Program-made: the position numbers and the translations under genes
Shown: positions 37,851 to 46,056 of the stretch, piece by piece
How the letters are laid out: each line of letters opens with the position of its first letter
How positions within the stretch are numbered: position 1 is the first letter of the stretch
Notes under the pieces: generated by a model
Seen by the model: the letters and a program-made list of their open reading frames with translations, nothing else
Database searches by the model: none
What the model was told of the DNA's origin: nothing
Assembly (NCBI RefSeq): GCF_031458325.1
Contig: NZ_JAVDYG010000001.1
Span: 372,001 to 436,000 of the forward strand
DNA from: Nocardioides marmoribigeumensis
GTDB lineage: Bacteria; Actinomycetota; Actinomycetes; Propionibacteriales; Nocardioidaceae
Direction of reading: 5' to 3'
DNA: 64,000 nt

Positions 37851-37893
37851 GGTGGTCGAGCAGCGAGCGAAGCGAGTGGCCAGTCGAGACCAC
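37851..37893. repeat. REP-like intergenic palindromic element
   Basis: A 43-bp element with outer arms GTGGTC (37852-37857) and GACCAC (37888-37893) around CAGCGAGCGAAGCGAGTGGC. The GAGCGAAGCGAG core with GTCGAG flanks is a familiar dispersed repeat of Nocardioides-like genomes, usually between genes. Here it lies 16 bp after the DUF5995 stop. Copy number in the genome cannot be judged from this window. Confidence 0.55.
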
Positions 37894-37991
37894 GCCGCGC
37901 GCCATCGGGGTAGGGAATCTCGTTGCACAGCTGGTGGAAGTCGGCTGTGCACGGAACCAGATTTGTCGGTGGCGGCTGGTGGGATGGATTC

Positions 37992-39515
37992 ATGACAGCG
38001 ACCGCCGGGTTCACCGCACCCGCCCCTGAGGACCTGACCTCCCAGGGCCGTGGGTGGCGCCGTGAGGTGCTGCTGTCCGGGGTCCGTGCCGAGCAGCGCA
38101 CGATCGAGGCCGCCGAGGCCCGCAAGCTGTCCCTGGTCACCGAGTGGGCCGACCTGCACCGCGCCGACACGGTCGTCCTCGACGGCGGCTCTCTCCTACC
38201 GGCGCCGGTCTCGGTGGACCCAGCGAACATGCCGATCCTCATGTCGGGGGTCGCGGTCGAGGAGTACTGCGTGACCGAGCTCGCCACGACCCTGCGCACC
38301 AGCCACGGCGCTGCCCGGTCGTTGACCCAGGACGCCCTGGAGCTGCGCGAACGCCTCCCCCGGCTCTGGACCCGCGTCCACGCCGGGAAGTGTCCAGCGT
38401 GGAAGGCCCGCAAGGTCGCCCAACACACCCTGGCGCTCTCCGACGAGGCGGCGGACTGGGTCGACCGCAACCTCGCCCCGTTCACCACCAGCCTGTCGGT
38501 GACCCGGATCAAGAACGCCATCAACGCCGCGGTCCTGCGCTTCGACCCCGACCGTGCCGCGGCCGAGGCCGAGGCCGCCTCCGACCGGCGGGGGGTGTGG
38601 TTCGACTACGAGCACGGGGCCGACGACCTCGTCCTGCAGGACAGCCGCCCCGACGGCACCATGCGGTTCGAGGGCCTCGCCTCGGTCCCCGACGGCCTGG
38701 CCTTCCGTGACGCGCTCAAGACCACGGCCACCGAGCTGGAGATCCTCGGCGACGACTCCCCCGAGCTGGTCCGCATGTCCAAGGCCATCGGGATCCTGGC
38801 CGACCCGCAGCACGCCATCGACCTGTCCCACTCCGCCGACGCCGTCATCAACGCCGAGACCGGGGAGACCGGGGACGGTGACCCGGTGCCGCGTCGCCGG
38901 CCCCGCCGGGTCCGCAGCCCGCTCGGGGTCGAGCGCCCCATCCACCTGCACCTGCACACCTCCACCGACGTCGCAAGGATCCAGGCGAGCGGCCTGCCCC
39001 ACGCCGCGTCACCGATCAGCCGGGCCGCGGTCGAGCAGTGGCTCGCCGACCTCGCCCCCGGCACACGCGTGCAGGTCACCCCCGTGATCGACCTCAACCA
39101 CCACCACGCCGTCGACGCCTACGAAGCCCCCGACCACCTCCGCGCCCTGGTCGACGAACGCGACCACGGCTGCGTGTTCCCCTACTGCACCAACCGAGGC
39201 CGCTACGACCTCGACCACACCGACCCGTTCCTCGACCCCGACGACGGCGGCCCACCCGGGCAGACGTCCAACCACAACCTCGCCAAGCTCTGCCGACACC
39301 ACCACCGAGCCAAGACCCACGGACACTGGACCTACCGACGCATCACCGACCCCTGGGACCTCGACATCGGCTGGCCCGACCCACACCGCGACGAGCAGCA
39401 CCCACCCGTGACCTCCACCGCCGACCGCGGCGGACCACCCGCCGCCTACCGCTGGGACTCACCCCTCGGCCACGCCTACCTCGTCACCGCCACCGGCACC
39501 TACCCCCTCGACTGA
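37992..39515 (+). CDS. DUF222/HNH endonuclease (13E12 repeat family)
   Basis: A 507-residue protein: the N-terminal two-thirds is DUF222 (13E12), and the C-terminus is an HNH nuclease domain. The HNH is visible in RDHGCVFPYCTNRGRYDLDHTDPF followed by NHNLAKLCRHHHRAKTHG, with paired CxxC-like cysteines, the DH of motif 1 and the final HH. The family occurs in many copies in actinobacterial genomes and is suspected to be mobile; its role is unclear. A TGCACAGC/GCTGTGCA hairpin (37924-37951) precedes the ATG at 37992. The IS110 element begins 3 bp after its stop. Confidence 0.93.
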   Translation: MTATAGFTAPAPEDLTSQGRGWRREVLLSGVRAEQRTIEAAEARKLSLVTEWADLHRADTVVLDGGSLLPAPVSVDPANMPILMSGVAVEEYCVTELATTLRTSHGAARSLTQDALELRERLPRLWTRVHAGKCPAWKARKVAQHTLALSDEAADWVDRNLAPFTTSLSVTRIKNAINAAVLRFDPDRAAAEAEAASDRRGVWFDYEHGADDLVLQDSRPDGTMRFEGLASVPDGLAFRDALKTTATELEILGDDSPELVRMSKAIGILADPQHAIDLSHSADAVINAETGETGDGDPVPRRRPRRVRSPLGVERPIHLHLHTSTDVARIQASGLPHAASPISRAAVEQWLADLAPGTRVQVTPVIDLNHHHAVDAYEAPDHLRALVDERDHGCVFPYCTNRGRYDLDHTDPFLDPDDGGPPGQTSNHNLAKLCRHHHRAKTHGHWTYRRITDPWDLDIGWPDPHRDEQHPPVTSTADRGGPPAAYRWDSPLGHAYLVTATGTYPLD

Positions 39516-39570
39516 CGCTCACTGGTGGACCTTGGTCCACGACAGGAGTAGGCCTTCTGTCTGCACCCCG

Positions 39571-39745
39571 GGTCTGCCGAGTCACTGCCAGGCTGACCGA
39601 GTCGCCCGTCTGGGACGACCTGCCTGAGAGTTGCGGGGCTCGGTGGCCCGGGACGTGCAGATCGGCCATAGGGCTTTGCGCCAAGGCTTGCCGGCCTGGA
39701 GCGCCTCAGTGAGCGACCGACCGTCACGTCCCGGACCGGAGTGCT
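39571..39745 (+). ncRNA. predicted IS110 bridge RNA
   Basis: Two guide loops can be folded. Loop 1 has basal CCGAG/CTCGG (39577-39581, 39639-39643) and apical stem 39601-39619. Its 3' side CTGAGAG (39624-39630) is complementary to CTCTCAG at the right insertion flank, and its 5' side GGCTGAC (39591-39597) resembles the left flank GACTGAC (39510-39516). Loop 2 has a perfect 10-bp stem (39648-39657, 39725-39734). Its 5' side CATAGGGCT (39667-39675) equals the right end of the IS (41004-41012), and its 3' side CAGTGAG (39707-39713) is complementary to the left end CTCACTG. This is the layout of a bridge RNA; the exact RNA ends are not known. Confidence 0.7.
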
Positions 39746-39777
39746 GAATCCGTGGGCTAGACGGAAGGAGAGCACTC
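39739..39777 (+). promoter_or_regulatory. hairpin covering the transposase ribosome-binding site
   Basis: GAGTGCT (39739-39745) pairs perfectly with AGCACTC (39771-39777). The loop contains GGAAGGAG (39763-39770), the Shine-Dalgarno sequence for the ATG at 39780. Folding would bring the start region into a stem and could keep transposase translation low. Confidence 0.45.
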
Positions 39778-39779
39778 AC

Positions 39780-41003
39780 ATGGAGGCTACGCCCGCACGA
39801 ATCACCTTTGCCGGGATCGACTGGTCCTGGCAGCACCACGCGGTCTGCGTGATCGACGCGCAGGGTCACCGGCTCGAGGAAGCCACGCTCCCGCACTCGC
39901 GTTCCGGCCTGGCCAAGATCACCGCGCTGCTGCGCCGCCACGAGATCACGCAGGTCGGAATCGAACGTGGCGACGGACCGGTCGTCGAGCACCTCCTGCG
40001 CGAGGGGTTCGAGGTCGTCGTGATCTCCGCACGCCAGGTCAAGTCCCTGCGGGTCCGCTATGGCTCGGCGGGCAACAAGGACGACCGCTTCGACGCCTTC
40101 GTCCTGGCCGACGCGCTGCGCACCGACGCCGGACGCTGGGCGATCGTGCGTCCCGATACCCCCGAGACGGTGGCGCTTCGGATGCTGGTCCGCGCCCGCC
40201 AAGACCTGGTCGGGCACCGGATCGCGGTCCACAACCAGCTGCTCGCCGTGCTGCAGCACAACTTCCCCGGCGCGATCGGCCGGTTCAGCGGCCTCGACAT
40301 CGCCATCAGCCTGGCGTTCCTGCGCCGCTTCCCCTCCGAGGCCAAAGCCGCCTGGCTCTCGCAGAGCCGGCTGGCGCACTGGCTCAAGGCCAACGCCTAC
40401 TGCGGACGCCAGACACCCGCCGAGCTCGTGGCACATCTCCATGAGGCCACGACCGGACGCGTCGATGGAGCAGCCGCTGAGGCGAGCGAGCTCATCGTCC
40501 TGACCCTGGTCGAGCTGCTCACCACCCTGCGCCGCCAGCAGACCGCGCTCGAGACCCGGATCAAAGAAGCACTGCTCGCCCACCCCGACGGACCGATCTT
40601 CCAGTCCCTGCCCCGCTCCGGCACCGTCCGCGCCGCCACCCTGCTCGCCGAGATCGGCGACTGCCGGGCTCGCTTCCCCGACGCGGGCGCTCTGGCCGCC
40701 GCCGCCGGCGTCGCACCCTCCACCCGGCAGTCCGGGACTTTCCGCAACGTGGGCTACCGACGCGGCTGCAACAAACACCTCCGCGACGCCCTCGTCGACT
40801 GGGCCCAGGACACCCCACGCGCCAACGCATGGGCCCGCGACACCTACGACCGCGCCCGCCAACGCGGCGCACGCCACCCCCACGCAGCACGGATCCTGGC
40901 CCAGGGCTGGACTCGGATCCTCTGGCGCTGCTGGACCGACCACCAGCTCTACAACCCCGACCTACACGGCCGCCTCAACGACCTCCAACACCAGGCCGCT
41001 TGA
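39780..41003 (+). CDS. IS110-family transposase (DEDD recombinase)
   Basis: A 407-residue transposase. The N-terminal RuvC-like DEDD domain has FAGIDWSWQHHAVCV (first Asp), VGIERGDGPVVEHLL (Glu) and GNKDDRFDAFVLADAL (two Asp). The C-terminal transposase_20 domain has SLPRSGTVRAATLLAEIGD and the serine-containing AAAAGVAPSTRQSGTFRNV, which supplies the nucleophilic Ser. It appears full length and intact. It acts with the bridge RNA encoded just upstream. The ATG at 39780 follows GGAAGGAG. Confidence 0.96.
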   Translation: MEATPARITFAGIDWSWQHHAVCVIDAQGHRLEEATLPHSRSGLAKITALLRRHEITQVGIERGDGPVVEHLLREGFEVVVISARQVKSLRVRYGSAGNKDDRFDAFVLADALRTDAGRWAIVRPDTPETVALRMLVRARQDLVGHRIAVHNQLLAVLQHNFPGAIGRFSGLDIAISLAFLRRFPSEAKAAWLSQSRLAHWLKANAYCGRQTPAELVAHLHEATTGRVDGAAAEASELIVLTLVELLTTLRRQQTALETRIKEALLAHPDGPIFQSLPRSGTVRAATLLAEIGDCRARFPDAGALAAAAGVAPSTRQSGTFRNVGYRRGCNKHLRDALVDWAQDTPRANAWARDTYDRARQRGARHPHAARILAQGWTRILWRCWTDHQLYNPDLHGRLNDLQHQAA

Positions 41004-41013
41004 CATAGGGCTC

Positions 41014-41547
41014 TCAGACGGCTCGCAGGTACCGCTCGGTCACCCGACGCTGCACGGCACGAGTCAGGGGACCGCCCAGCCGCGCCCCCACGGTGGCCGG
41101 CCGTGAGAACGCGGTGATGGTCAGCCGCACGGTGCCGTCCGCGGCGAGCTCGGCGACGAAGGACTCCTCGCCGCACTCGGGGTGGCCGCGCAGGGTCCCG
41201 TAGGCGAAGCCCTGTCGCGCCGGCTCGTCGACGACATGGACGACGCGCACCGGCGCGTCCACGCCCAGCGGTCCGACGCCCAGCCGGACGACCGCCACGG
41301 TTCCCTCGGTGACGCGTGCGTCCGAGGCGTGCACGGTCAGGCCGGCACCTCGGTGCATCCTCCATCCGAGCACGGCCTCGGCGACCTCGGTGAAACACTC
41401 CTCGCCCACCCCCACCGGGCGACTGCGCGCCAGGTGGTGGAACCCGTCCGGCGGGGAGTCTCCCCGGGTGGCCCCGACCTCGGTGTAGGTGAACGGTGCC
41501 TCCCTCAGGGCACGAGCCTCGTCGTACGGGAGGAGCGTCACCGTCAT
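41014..41547 (-). CDS. DUF1990 family protein
   Basis: A 177-residue protein matching DUF1990: FTYTEVGATRGDSPPDGFHHL, then VGVGEECFTEVAEAVLGWRMHRGAG, FAYGTLRGHPECGEESFVAE and a C-terminal ITAFSRPATVGARLGGPLTRAVQ. The fold is related to polyketide cyclase/START-like proteins; no activity is known. Its stop codon (41014-41016) lies directly beside the right end of the IS110 element, so the insertion left the gene intact. Confidence 0.9.
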   Translation of the reverse strand: MTVTLLPYDEARALREAPFTYTEVGATRGDSPPDGFHHLARSRPVGVGEECFTEVAEAVLGWRMHRGAGLTVHASDARVTEGTVAVVRLGVGPLGVDAPVRVVHVVDEPARQGFAYGTLRGHPECGEESFVAELAADGTVRLTITAFSRPATVGARLGGPLTRAVQRRVTERYLRAV

Positions 41548-41585
41548 GGGCCGATGCTCGCACCCGGGACCAAGGACGCGAGGCG

Positions 41586-42497
41586 TCAGAACACCGTCCA
41601 GTCGGAGTACGTCGTGAAGGCGTCGAGCGCGGCGAGGCCGGCGGCGGAGCTGCCCGTGGCACCCAGGGTGGGGCTCCAGACGCAGGCCACCCCGCGGTCC
41701 GGGATGACCGCGAGGATGCCGCCCCCGACCCCGCTCTTGGCGGGCAGGCCGACGCGGTAGGCGAACTCGCCGGCCGAGTCGTAGGTGCCGCAGGTGAGCA
41801 TCACGGCGTTGATCCGCTTGGTCTGGCGGGCGCTGAGCAGCTGGGTGCCGTCGGAGAGGACCCCGTCGCGGGCGAGGAAGAGCCCGGTGAGGGCGAGCTC
41901 GCGGCACGTCATCGACAGGGCGCACTGCTCGACGTACTGCCCGATCACCTCGTCGACAGGGTTCTCGAGGTTGTCGTAGCTGGCGAGCAGGTGGGCGAGG
42001 GCGAGCGTGCGGTGCCCGGCCTCGAGCTCGGAGGAGGCCACCTCGGGGTCGCACGAGACGTCTGCCCGCCCGCTCTCGCGGCGCACCAGGTCGCGCAGCG
42101 CACCGCTCGCGTCGCCGGTCAGCGACTGCAGCCGGTCGGTGACGACCAGGGCCCCGGCGTTGATGAACGGGTTGCGGGGCCGTCCGCCCTCCTGGTCGAG
42201 CTGGAGGAAGGAGTTGAACGGGTTGCCGGACGGCTCGCGCCCGACGCGACGCCAGATGTCCTCGCCCTCGGCGGCGACGACCAGCGCGAGGGTGAAGACC
42301 TTGGTGATGCTCTGCACCGAGAACGGCACGTCGGCGTCGCCGATCACGTGCACCTGGCCGTCGCACGACGCGATCGCCATGCCGAACTGGTCGGGGTCGA
42401 CGGCGGCCAGGCTGGGGATGTACTCCGCCAGGCGTCCGCGGCCGACCTCGGGCGCGGCGGCCTCCTGCGCGCGCGCCAGCGCGTCCTCGATCCTCAA
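41586..42497 (-). CDS. glsA: glutaminase
   Basis: A 303-residue serine-dependent beta-lactamase-fold glutaminase, hydrolysing glutamine to glutamate and ammonia. The catalytic SxxK is in VPFSVQSITKVFTLAL. Other conserved parts are PSGNPFNSFLQLD, PRNPFINAGALVV and a C-terminal GLPAKSGVGGGILAVIP. Length is standard for the family. It is monocistronic, reading away from tRNA-Asn. Confidence 0.95.
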   Translation of the reverse strand: MRIEDALARAQEAAAPEVGRGRLAEYIPSLAAVDPDQFGMAIASCDGQVHVIGDADVPFSVQSITKVFTLALVVAAEGEDIWRRVGREPSGNPFNSFLQLDQEGGRPRNPFINAGALVVTDRLQSLTGDASGALRDLVRRESGRADVSCDPEVASSELEAGHRTLALAHLLASYDNLENPVDEVIGQYVEQCALSMTCRELALTGLFLARDGVLSDGTQLLSARQTKRINAVMLTCGTYDSAGEFAYRVGLPAKSGVGGGILAVIPDRGVACVWSPTLGATGSSAAGLAALDAFTTYSDWTVF

Positions 42498-42531
42498 CCG
42501 GCACTCCTTCCCGCGACGGGGCGGAAACAGA

Positions 42532-42568
42532 AGGGCCCCGGCCTGCGAGGTCGCAGGTCAGGGCCTTT
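42532..42568 (-). terminator. terminator after tRNA-Asn
   Basis: AAGGGCCC/GGGCCTTT encloses a second stem CCTGCGA/TCGCAGG. On the minus strand it is followed by CTTCTGTTT, a short U-rich stretch, and it begins 6 bp after the tRNA 3' end. It is the clearest intrinsic terminator in the window. Confidence 0.75.
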
Positions 42569-42573
42569 CGTTG

Positions 42574-42646
42574 CTCCCCCGGTTGGACTCGAACCAACAA
42601 CCCTCCGGTTAACAGCCGAATGCTCTGCCAGTTGAGCTACAGGGGA
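42574..42646 (-). tRNA. tRNA-Asn (GTT anticodon)
   Basis: A 73-nt cloverleaf on the minus strand: acceptor TCCCCTG pairs with CGGGGGA, D stem GCTC/GAGC, and the anticodon loop CTGTTAA gives anticodon GTT. The T arm has TTCGAGT. The discriminator is G and CCA is not encoded. Confidence 0.95.
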
Positions 42647-42677
42647 TGGTGCGGGTGGACCCGCGGCCAAAACCGTA

Positions 42678-43199
42678 TCAGAGCCCGACCGATGCCCGGG
42701 CCTCGGCCAGGGCCTTCGTCGTGGCGTCCCGCACCACCGGGTCGTCGGGGTCGAGGCCGGCGTCGAGCTCGAAGGCCCAGACCACCTCACCGCCCGTCGG
42801 TGGCCGCCGGCCGATCACGCTGAAGCCCACCTTGTGACGCACGAGCGTGCGCTGCTGTACCACCACGGTGGCGGTGACGCGCTCCCTGACCAGGGTCACC
42901 AGGTCGGCCGGCTCGGGGAGGTGCCGCACGCGCCGCACGACGGGAGCGCCGTAGTCCTGGACCGGCTCGACCGCGAGGTCCTGGGTCTCCTTGTCCCAGT
43001 CGGCGCGGTGCACGACCTCCCAGCCCCACGACTCCGCTGACCCGTCGGCGGCGACCAGGTGGAGCCGGTCGCGGGTGCCGACCACCCAGCCGCCCGCGTC
43101 GTCGGCGGCGACGGCGAGCGGGCGCTCGCCGCCGAGGGCCGCGCGCACCGCGTCGGGCAGGCGTACGGCGTCGCGCCGCGGCCAGGCGGGGAACCTCAC
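42678..43199 (-). CDS. conserved hypothetical protein downstream of dnaG
   Basis: A 173-residue protein of beta-rich composition with no recognised motif: VRFPAWPRRDAVRLPDAVRAAL, VAADDAGGWVVGTRDRLHLVAADG, WGWEVVHRADWDKETQDLAVEP. Homologous short proteins are commonly found next to dnaG in actinobacteria. The GTG at 43199 overlaps the dnaG stop by 4 nt, so it is translationally coupled to primase. No membrane segment or signal peptide. Function unknown. Confidence 0.85.
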   Translation of the reverse strand: MRFPAWPRRDAVRLPDAVRAALGGERPLAVAADDAGGWVVGTRDRLHLVAADGSAESWGWEVVHRADWDKETQDLAVEPVQDYGAPVVRRVRHLPEPADLVTLVRERVTATVVVQQRTLVRHKVGFSVIGRRPPTGGEVVWAFELDAGLDPDDPVVRDATTKALAEARASVGL

Positions 43200-46021
43200 G
43201 CGCTGCCGCCGATGGCCCGCTCGCGCAAGGTGCGGCGGTGGCTCTCGAGGGCGACGAGCTCGCCGAACATCCGGTTGTAGTCGGTCGCCTGCTCCACCGG
43301 GTTGGTGCGCTGGAGCTTGGACTTGAGGTCGTTGATGCGCCGCATCGCGGTGACCTCCTGGAGCCGGAAGACGTAGCCCGCCGCGACGGCCTCGTTGGGG
43401 TCGGCGGCCGGGAGCGGCTCGACCACGAGGGCGTTGAGCACCTGGCGCAGCACCGGGTCGCCGGACTCCCCGAGGGCGGTGCGGACCTTGTCCACCCAGA
43501 CCTCCTCCGAGGGGGCGGACGCCGGGCCGCCCAGGCCACTGATGACCTGCCACAGCGCGCGGTAGGCGGGATGGGTGAAGTCGTTGTCGCCCACGTCGCC
43601 GCACAGCGGGCCGACCAGCACCGGCTGCTGGAGGACGAGCTTGAGCGTGTCGCGCTCCAGCGAGATGCGCGGGTCGCGCGGGTCGGGCAGCGGCAGCCCC
43701 GCGGGAGCAGACGCGACGACAGGAGCAGACCCGGCAGCAGGCGCGCGGTCCGGGCGGCTTGCCGCCCGCCGTACCTCGGCCCGGGCCTCGTCGACCTCGA
43801 CCCCGACCATGCCGGCCAGCTCGCGCGCGAAGGCGTCGACCTTGGACCGGTCGCGCACCGACGTGACGAGCCGGGCCGCGGCCCGCATCGCGTCGACCCG
43901 GCCGTCGGCCCGGTCGAGGTCGTAGCGCGAGACGACGTTGCTCAGCACGAAGCGGTAGAGCGGCACCCGCCGGGCGACCAGCTCGCGCACGGCCGCGTCG
44001 CCGGAGCGGATGCGCAGGTCGCAGGGGTCGAGTCCGTCGGGCTCGACGGCGACGTAGGTCTGGGAGACGAACTTCTGGTCACCGTCGAAGACCTTGAGCG
44101 CGGCCTTCTGGCCGGCCTCGTCGCCGTCGAAGGTGAAGATGATCTCGCCGCGGAACTCCTCGTGGTCGTGCAGCAGCCGCCGCAGGACCTTGCCGTGCTC
44201 CTCACCGAACGCCGTGCCGCAGGAGGCGACCGCCGTCGTCACCCCCGCCAGGTGGCACGCCATCACGTCGGTGTAGCCCTCGACCACGACCGCCTGACTG
44301 GTGCGCGCGATCTCGCGCCGCGCCAGGTCGATGCCGTAGAGGACGGTGCTCTTCTTGTAGATCGGCGACTCGGGGGTGTTGAGGTACTTCGCGTCGATGC
44401 GGTCGTCGTCGAAGATGCGCCGGGCGCCGAAGCCGATCGTGTCGCCCGTCGTGTCCCGGATCGGCCAGAGCAGCCGGCCCCGGAAGCGGTCGTAGTGGCC
44501 CGACCGGCCCTGGGCGCAGAGGCCGCCGGTGACCAGCTCGGCGTCGGAGAAGCCCTTCTGCCGCAGGTGCTTGTAGAGCGCGTCGCCGTCGCGCGGGGCG
44601 AACCCCAGCCCGAAGTGCTCGGCCGACTCCTTGTCGAAGCCCCGCTCGCTGAGGAACGTGCGGGACTGCATCGCCTCGGGCGAGCCCAGCGCCTCGGCGT
44701 ACCACTCCTGCGCGCGCCGGTGGGCCTCGATCAGCCGCTGCCGCGGCATCCGGTCACGGGGCGCGCGGGTGTCGCCCTCCTCGGTGTAGCGCAGCTGGAT
44801 GCCGGCGCGGTCGGCGAGGTACTCCACCGCCTGGTTGAAGGGCAGTCCGTCGTGCTTCATCACGAAGTCGATGACGTCGCCGCCCTCGCCGCAGCCGAAG
44901 CAGTTCCCGGTGAGGATGTTGTCCTCGAGGACGAAGGCGTGTCCCTGCTCGACCTCGGCGCAGAACACCTCCTCCACCCGGTCGGTCTCTTCGACCGTCT
45001 GCACGACCCAGCCGCGGCGCGCGTATTTCTTGTGGGCACTGACGAACCTGGCACGGTGTTCCGCGATGAGGAAGAAGTCCTCTGGCAGGTCGTCGTTGAC
45101 CAGGTGGACCCGGTGGAGCTCGCTCGCGTCCCGGCCGGGGAATCCCTCGCGCACCTGAGTGGTGATGCCGTTGCTTCCGATGCCGAGTCGCGTGCACAGG
45201 GCGCGCACGAACTCGAGGTTCGTCCGAGACGCCGAGCTCAGCATGACGGTGCCGTCCGCAGCGACGCACCCGTCAGCCGCGAAGTAGCCGGCCAGCCATC
45301 CGAGCAGGTAGGGCGCTGACTCCTCGAGGGACGGGAGGTCCTTGAAGAAGCCCGGGAGGTCGAGCACCAGGAGGTTCTCGCCACTGGCGGTGGTGGCGCT
45401 GTTGGGGAACCACTTGAGCATCGCCTCGTCCTTCGGCGGACAGAGCAGTGCCCTCGAGCCCCGCTTCTCCCGGGTCCCGTCTCCGAAGGTGAAACCGTGC
45501 GCGACCCCGAACGGCGACAACCTGGTCATCGCGATGCGCGAGCGCGGGTAGACGTAGGCGAGCCGGTCGCCGGGTTTCAGGGCCTTGGTGAGGACCTCGC
45601 GACGCGACGACCGGTCCCTGCCCGACCGCACGAACCATCGGTGCTCGTCGGTGGCGAACAGCTCCTTGACCTGCCGGTTGCGCGTCACCGTGAGCTTCCA
45701 CAGCCGCTGCACGCCGAAAGATCGGAAGGGCGCGTCGTGCCACTGGGCATCCATGCCGAGGATGCGATGCACGCCGCCGGCGAGCTCGCTGATGGGTCGC
45801 ACACCGTCCCAGGTGATGACCCGCGTGTCCCCGGCCAGGCAGTGGTAGCCCTTGCCGGGCCGGACGTTGAACGACGGGGACTTCTCGTCGTGGAAGGGGC
45901 ACAGGCCCTTGAGCGAGCCGCCGCCGGCGGGCTTGAGCGTGACGTAGTTGCCCACGACCTCGGCGAGGTCGGCTCGCTCGCGCACGAGCGCGATGTCCTC
46001 CTCGCGGATCAGGCCTGCCAC
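43196..46021 (-). CDS. dnaG: DNA primase containing an intein
   Basis: A 941-residue reading frame. The N-terminal zinc-binding domain (CPFHDEKSPSF ... CFGCGEGGDVIDF) is interrupted by a 313-residue intein at residues 61-373. The spliced primase would be 628 residues, the normal length. After the zinc domain come the catalytic core with ARREIARTSQAVVVEGYTDV (toprim Glu), IFTFDGDEAGQKAAL (toprim Asp residues) and a C-terminal helicase-interacting region. It makes RNA primers at the replication fork. It lies between dgt and the coupled hypothetical gene in one operon. Confidence 0.97.
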   Translation of the reverse strand: MAGLIREEDIALVRERADLAEVVGNYVTLKPAGGGSLKGLCPFHDEKSPSFNVRPGKGYHCLAGDTRVITWDGVRPISELAGGVHRILGMDAQWHDAPFRSFGVQRLWKLTVTRNRQVKELFATDEHRWFVRSGRDRSSRREVLTKALKPGDRLAYVYPRSRIAMTRLSPFGVAHGFTFGDGTREKRGSRALLCPPKDEAMLKWFPNSATTASGENLLVLDLPGFFKDLPSLEESAPYLLGWLAGYFAADGCVAADGTVMLSSASRTNLEFVRALCTRLGIGSNGITTQVREGFPGRDASELHRVHLVNDDLPEDFFLIAEHRARFVSAHKKYARRGWVVQTVEETDRVEEVFCAEVEQGHAFVLEDNILTGNCFGCGEGGDVIDFVMKHDGLPFNQAVEYLADRAGIQLRYTEEGDTRAPRDRMPRQRLIEAHRRAQEWYAEALGSPEAMQSRTFLSERGFDKESAEHFGLGFAPRDGDALYKHLRQKGFSDAELVTGGLCAQGRSGHYDRFRGRLLWPIRDTTGDTIGFGARRIFDDDRIDAKYLNTPESPIYKKSTVLYGIDLARREIARTSQAVVVEGYTDVMACHLAGVTTAVASCGTAFGEEHGKVLRRLLHDHEEFRGEIIFTFDGDEAGQKAALKVFDGDQKFVSQTYVAVEPDGLDPCDLRIRSGDAAVRELVARRVPLYRFVLSNVVSRYDLDRADGRVDAMRAAARLVTSVRDRSKVDAFARELAGMVGVEVDEARAEVRRAASRPDRAPAAGSAPVVASAPAGLPLPDPRDPRISLERDTLKLVLQQPVLVGPLCGDVGDNDFTHPAYRALWQVISGLGGPASAPSEEVWVDKVRTALGESGDPVLRQVLNALVVEPLPAADPNEAVAAGYVFRLQEVTAMRRINDLKSKLQRTNPVEQATDYNRMFGELVALESHRRTLRERAIGGSA
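44903..45841 (-). other. dnaG intein with LAGLIDADG endonuclease
   Basis: Residues 61-373 of the dnaG product. Block A starts with the nucleophile Cys in CLAGDTRVITWDG. Block B has ATDEHRWF with the conserved T and H. Two LAGLIDADG-like helices, VAHGFTFGDGT and LLGWLAGYFAADG, indicate a homing endonuclease. The end is HAFVLEDNILTGN followed by extein Cys374. The penultimate residue is Gly instead of the usual His. The insertion separates the CPFH zinc ligands from the CFGC ligands. Confidence 0.95.
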
Positions 46022-46056
46022 GGGCGCAGTCTACGGGCGCCCGGGGACAGGTCCGG

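Larger units (their letters stand above)
39518..41012 (+). mobile_element. IS110-family insertion sequence
   Basis: An element of about 1.5 kb made of a 262-bp noncoding left end, one transposase gene and a very short right end. The boundaries are set at a CT core dinucleotide: CT at 39518-39519 (left) and CT at 41011-41012 (right, after TGACATAGGG). The placement is inferred from guide matches in the left-end RNA, not from an empty-site comparison. No terminal inverted repeats or target duplication beyond the core are seen, as is normal for IS110. It sits between the stops of the 13E12 nuclease and DUF1990 genes. Confidence 0.75.

Noticed and set aside
39525-39540. GTGGACC/GGTCCAC hairpin as terminator of the 13E12 gene
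   Set aside because: The arms are only 7 bp and it lies inside the predicted left end of the IS, so it is more likely part of the element. No U tract follows.
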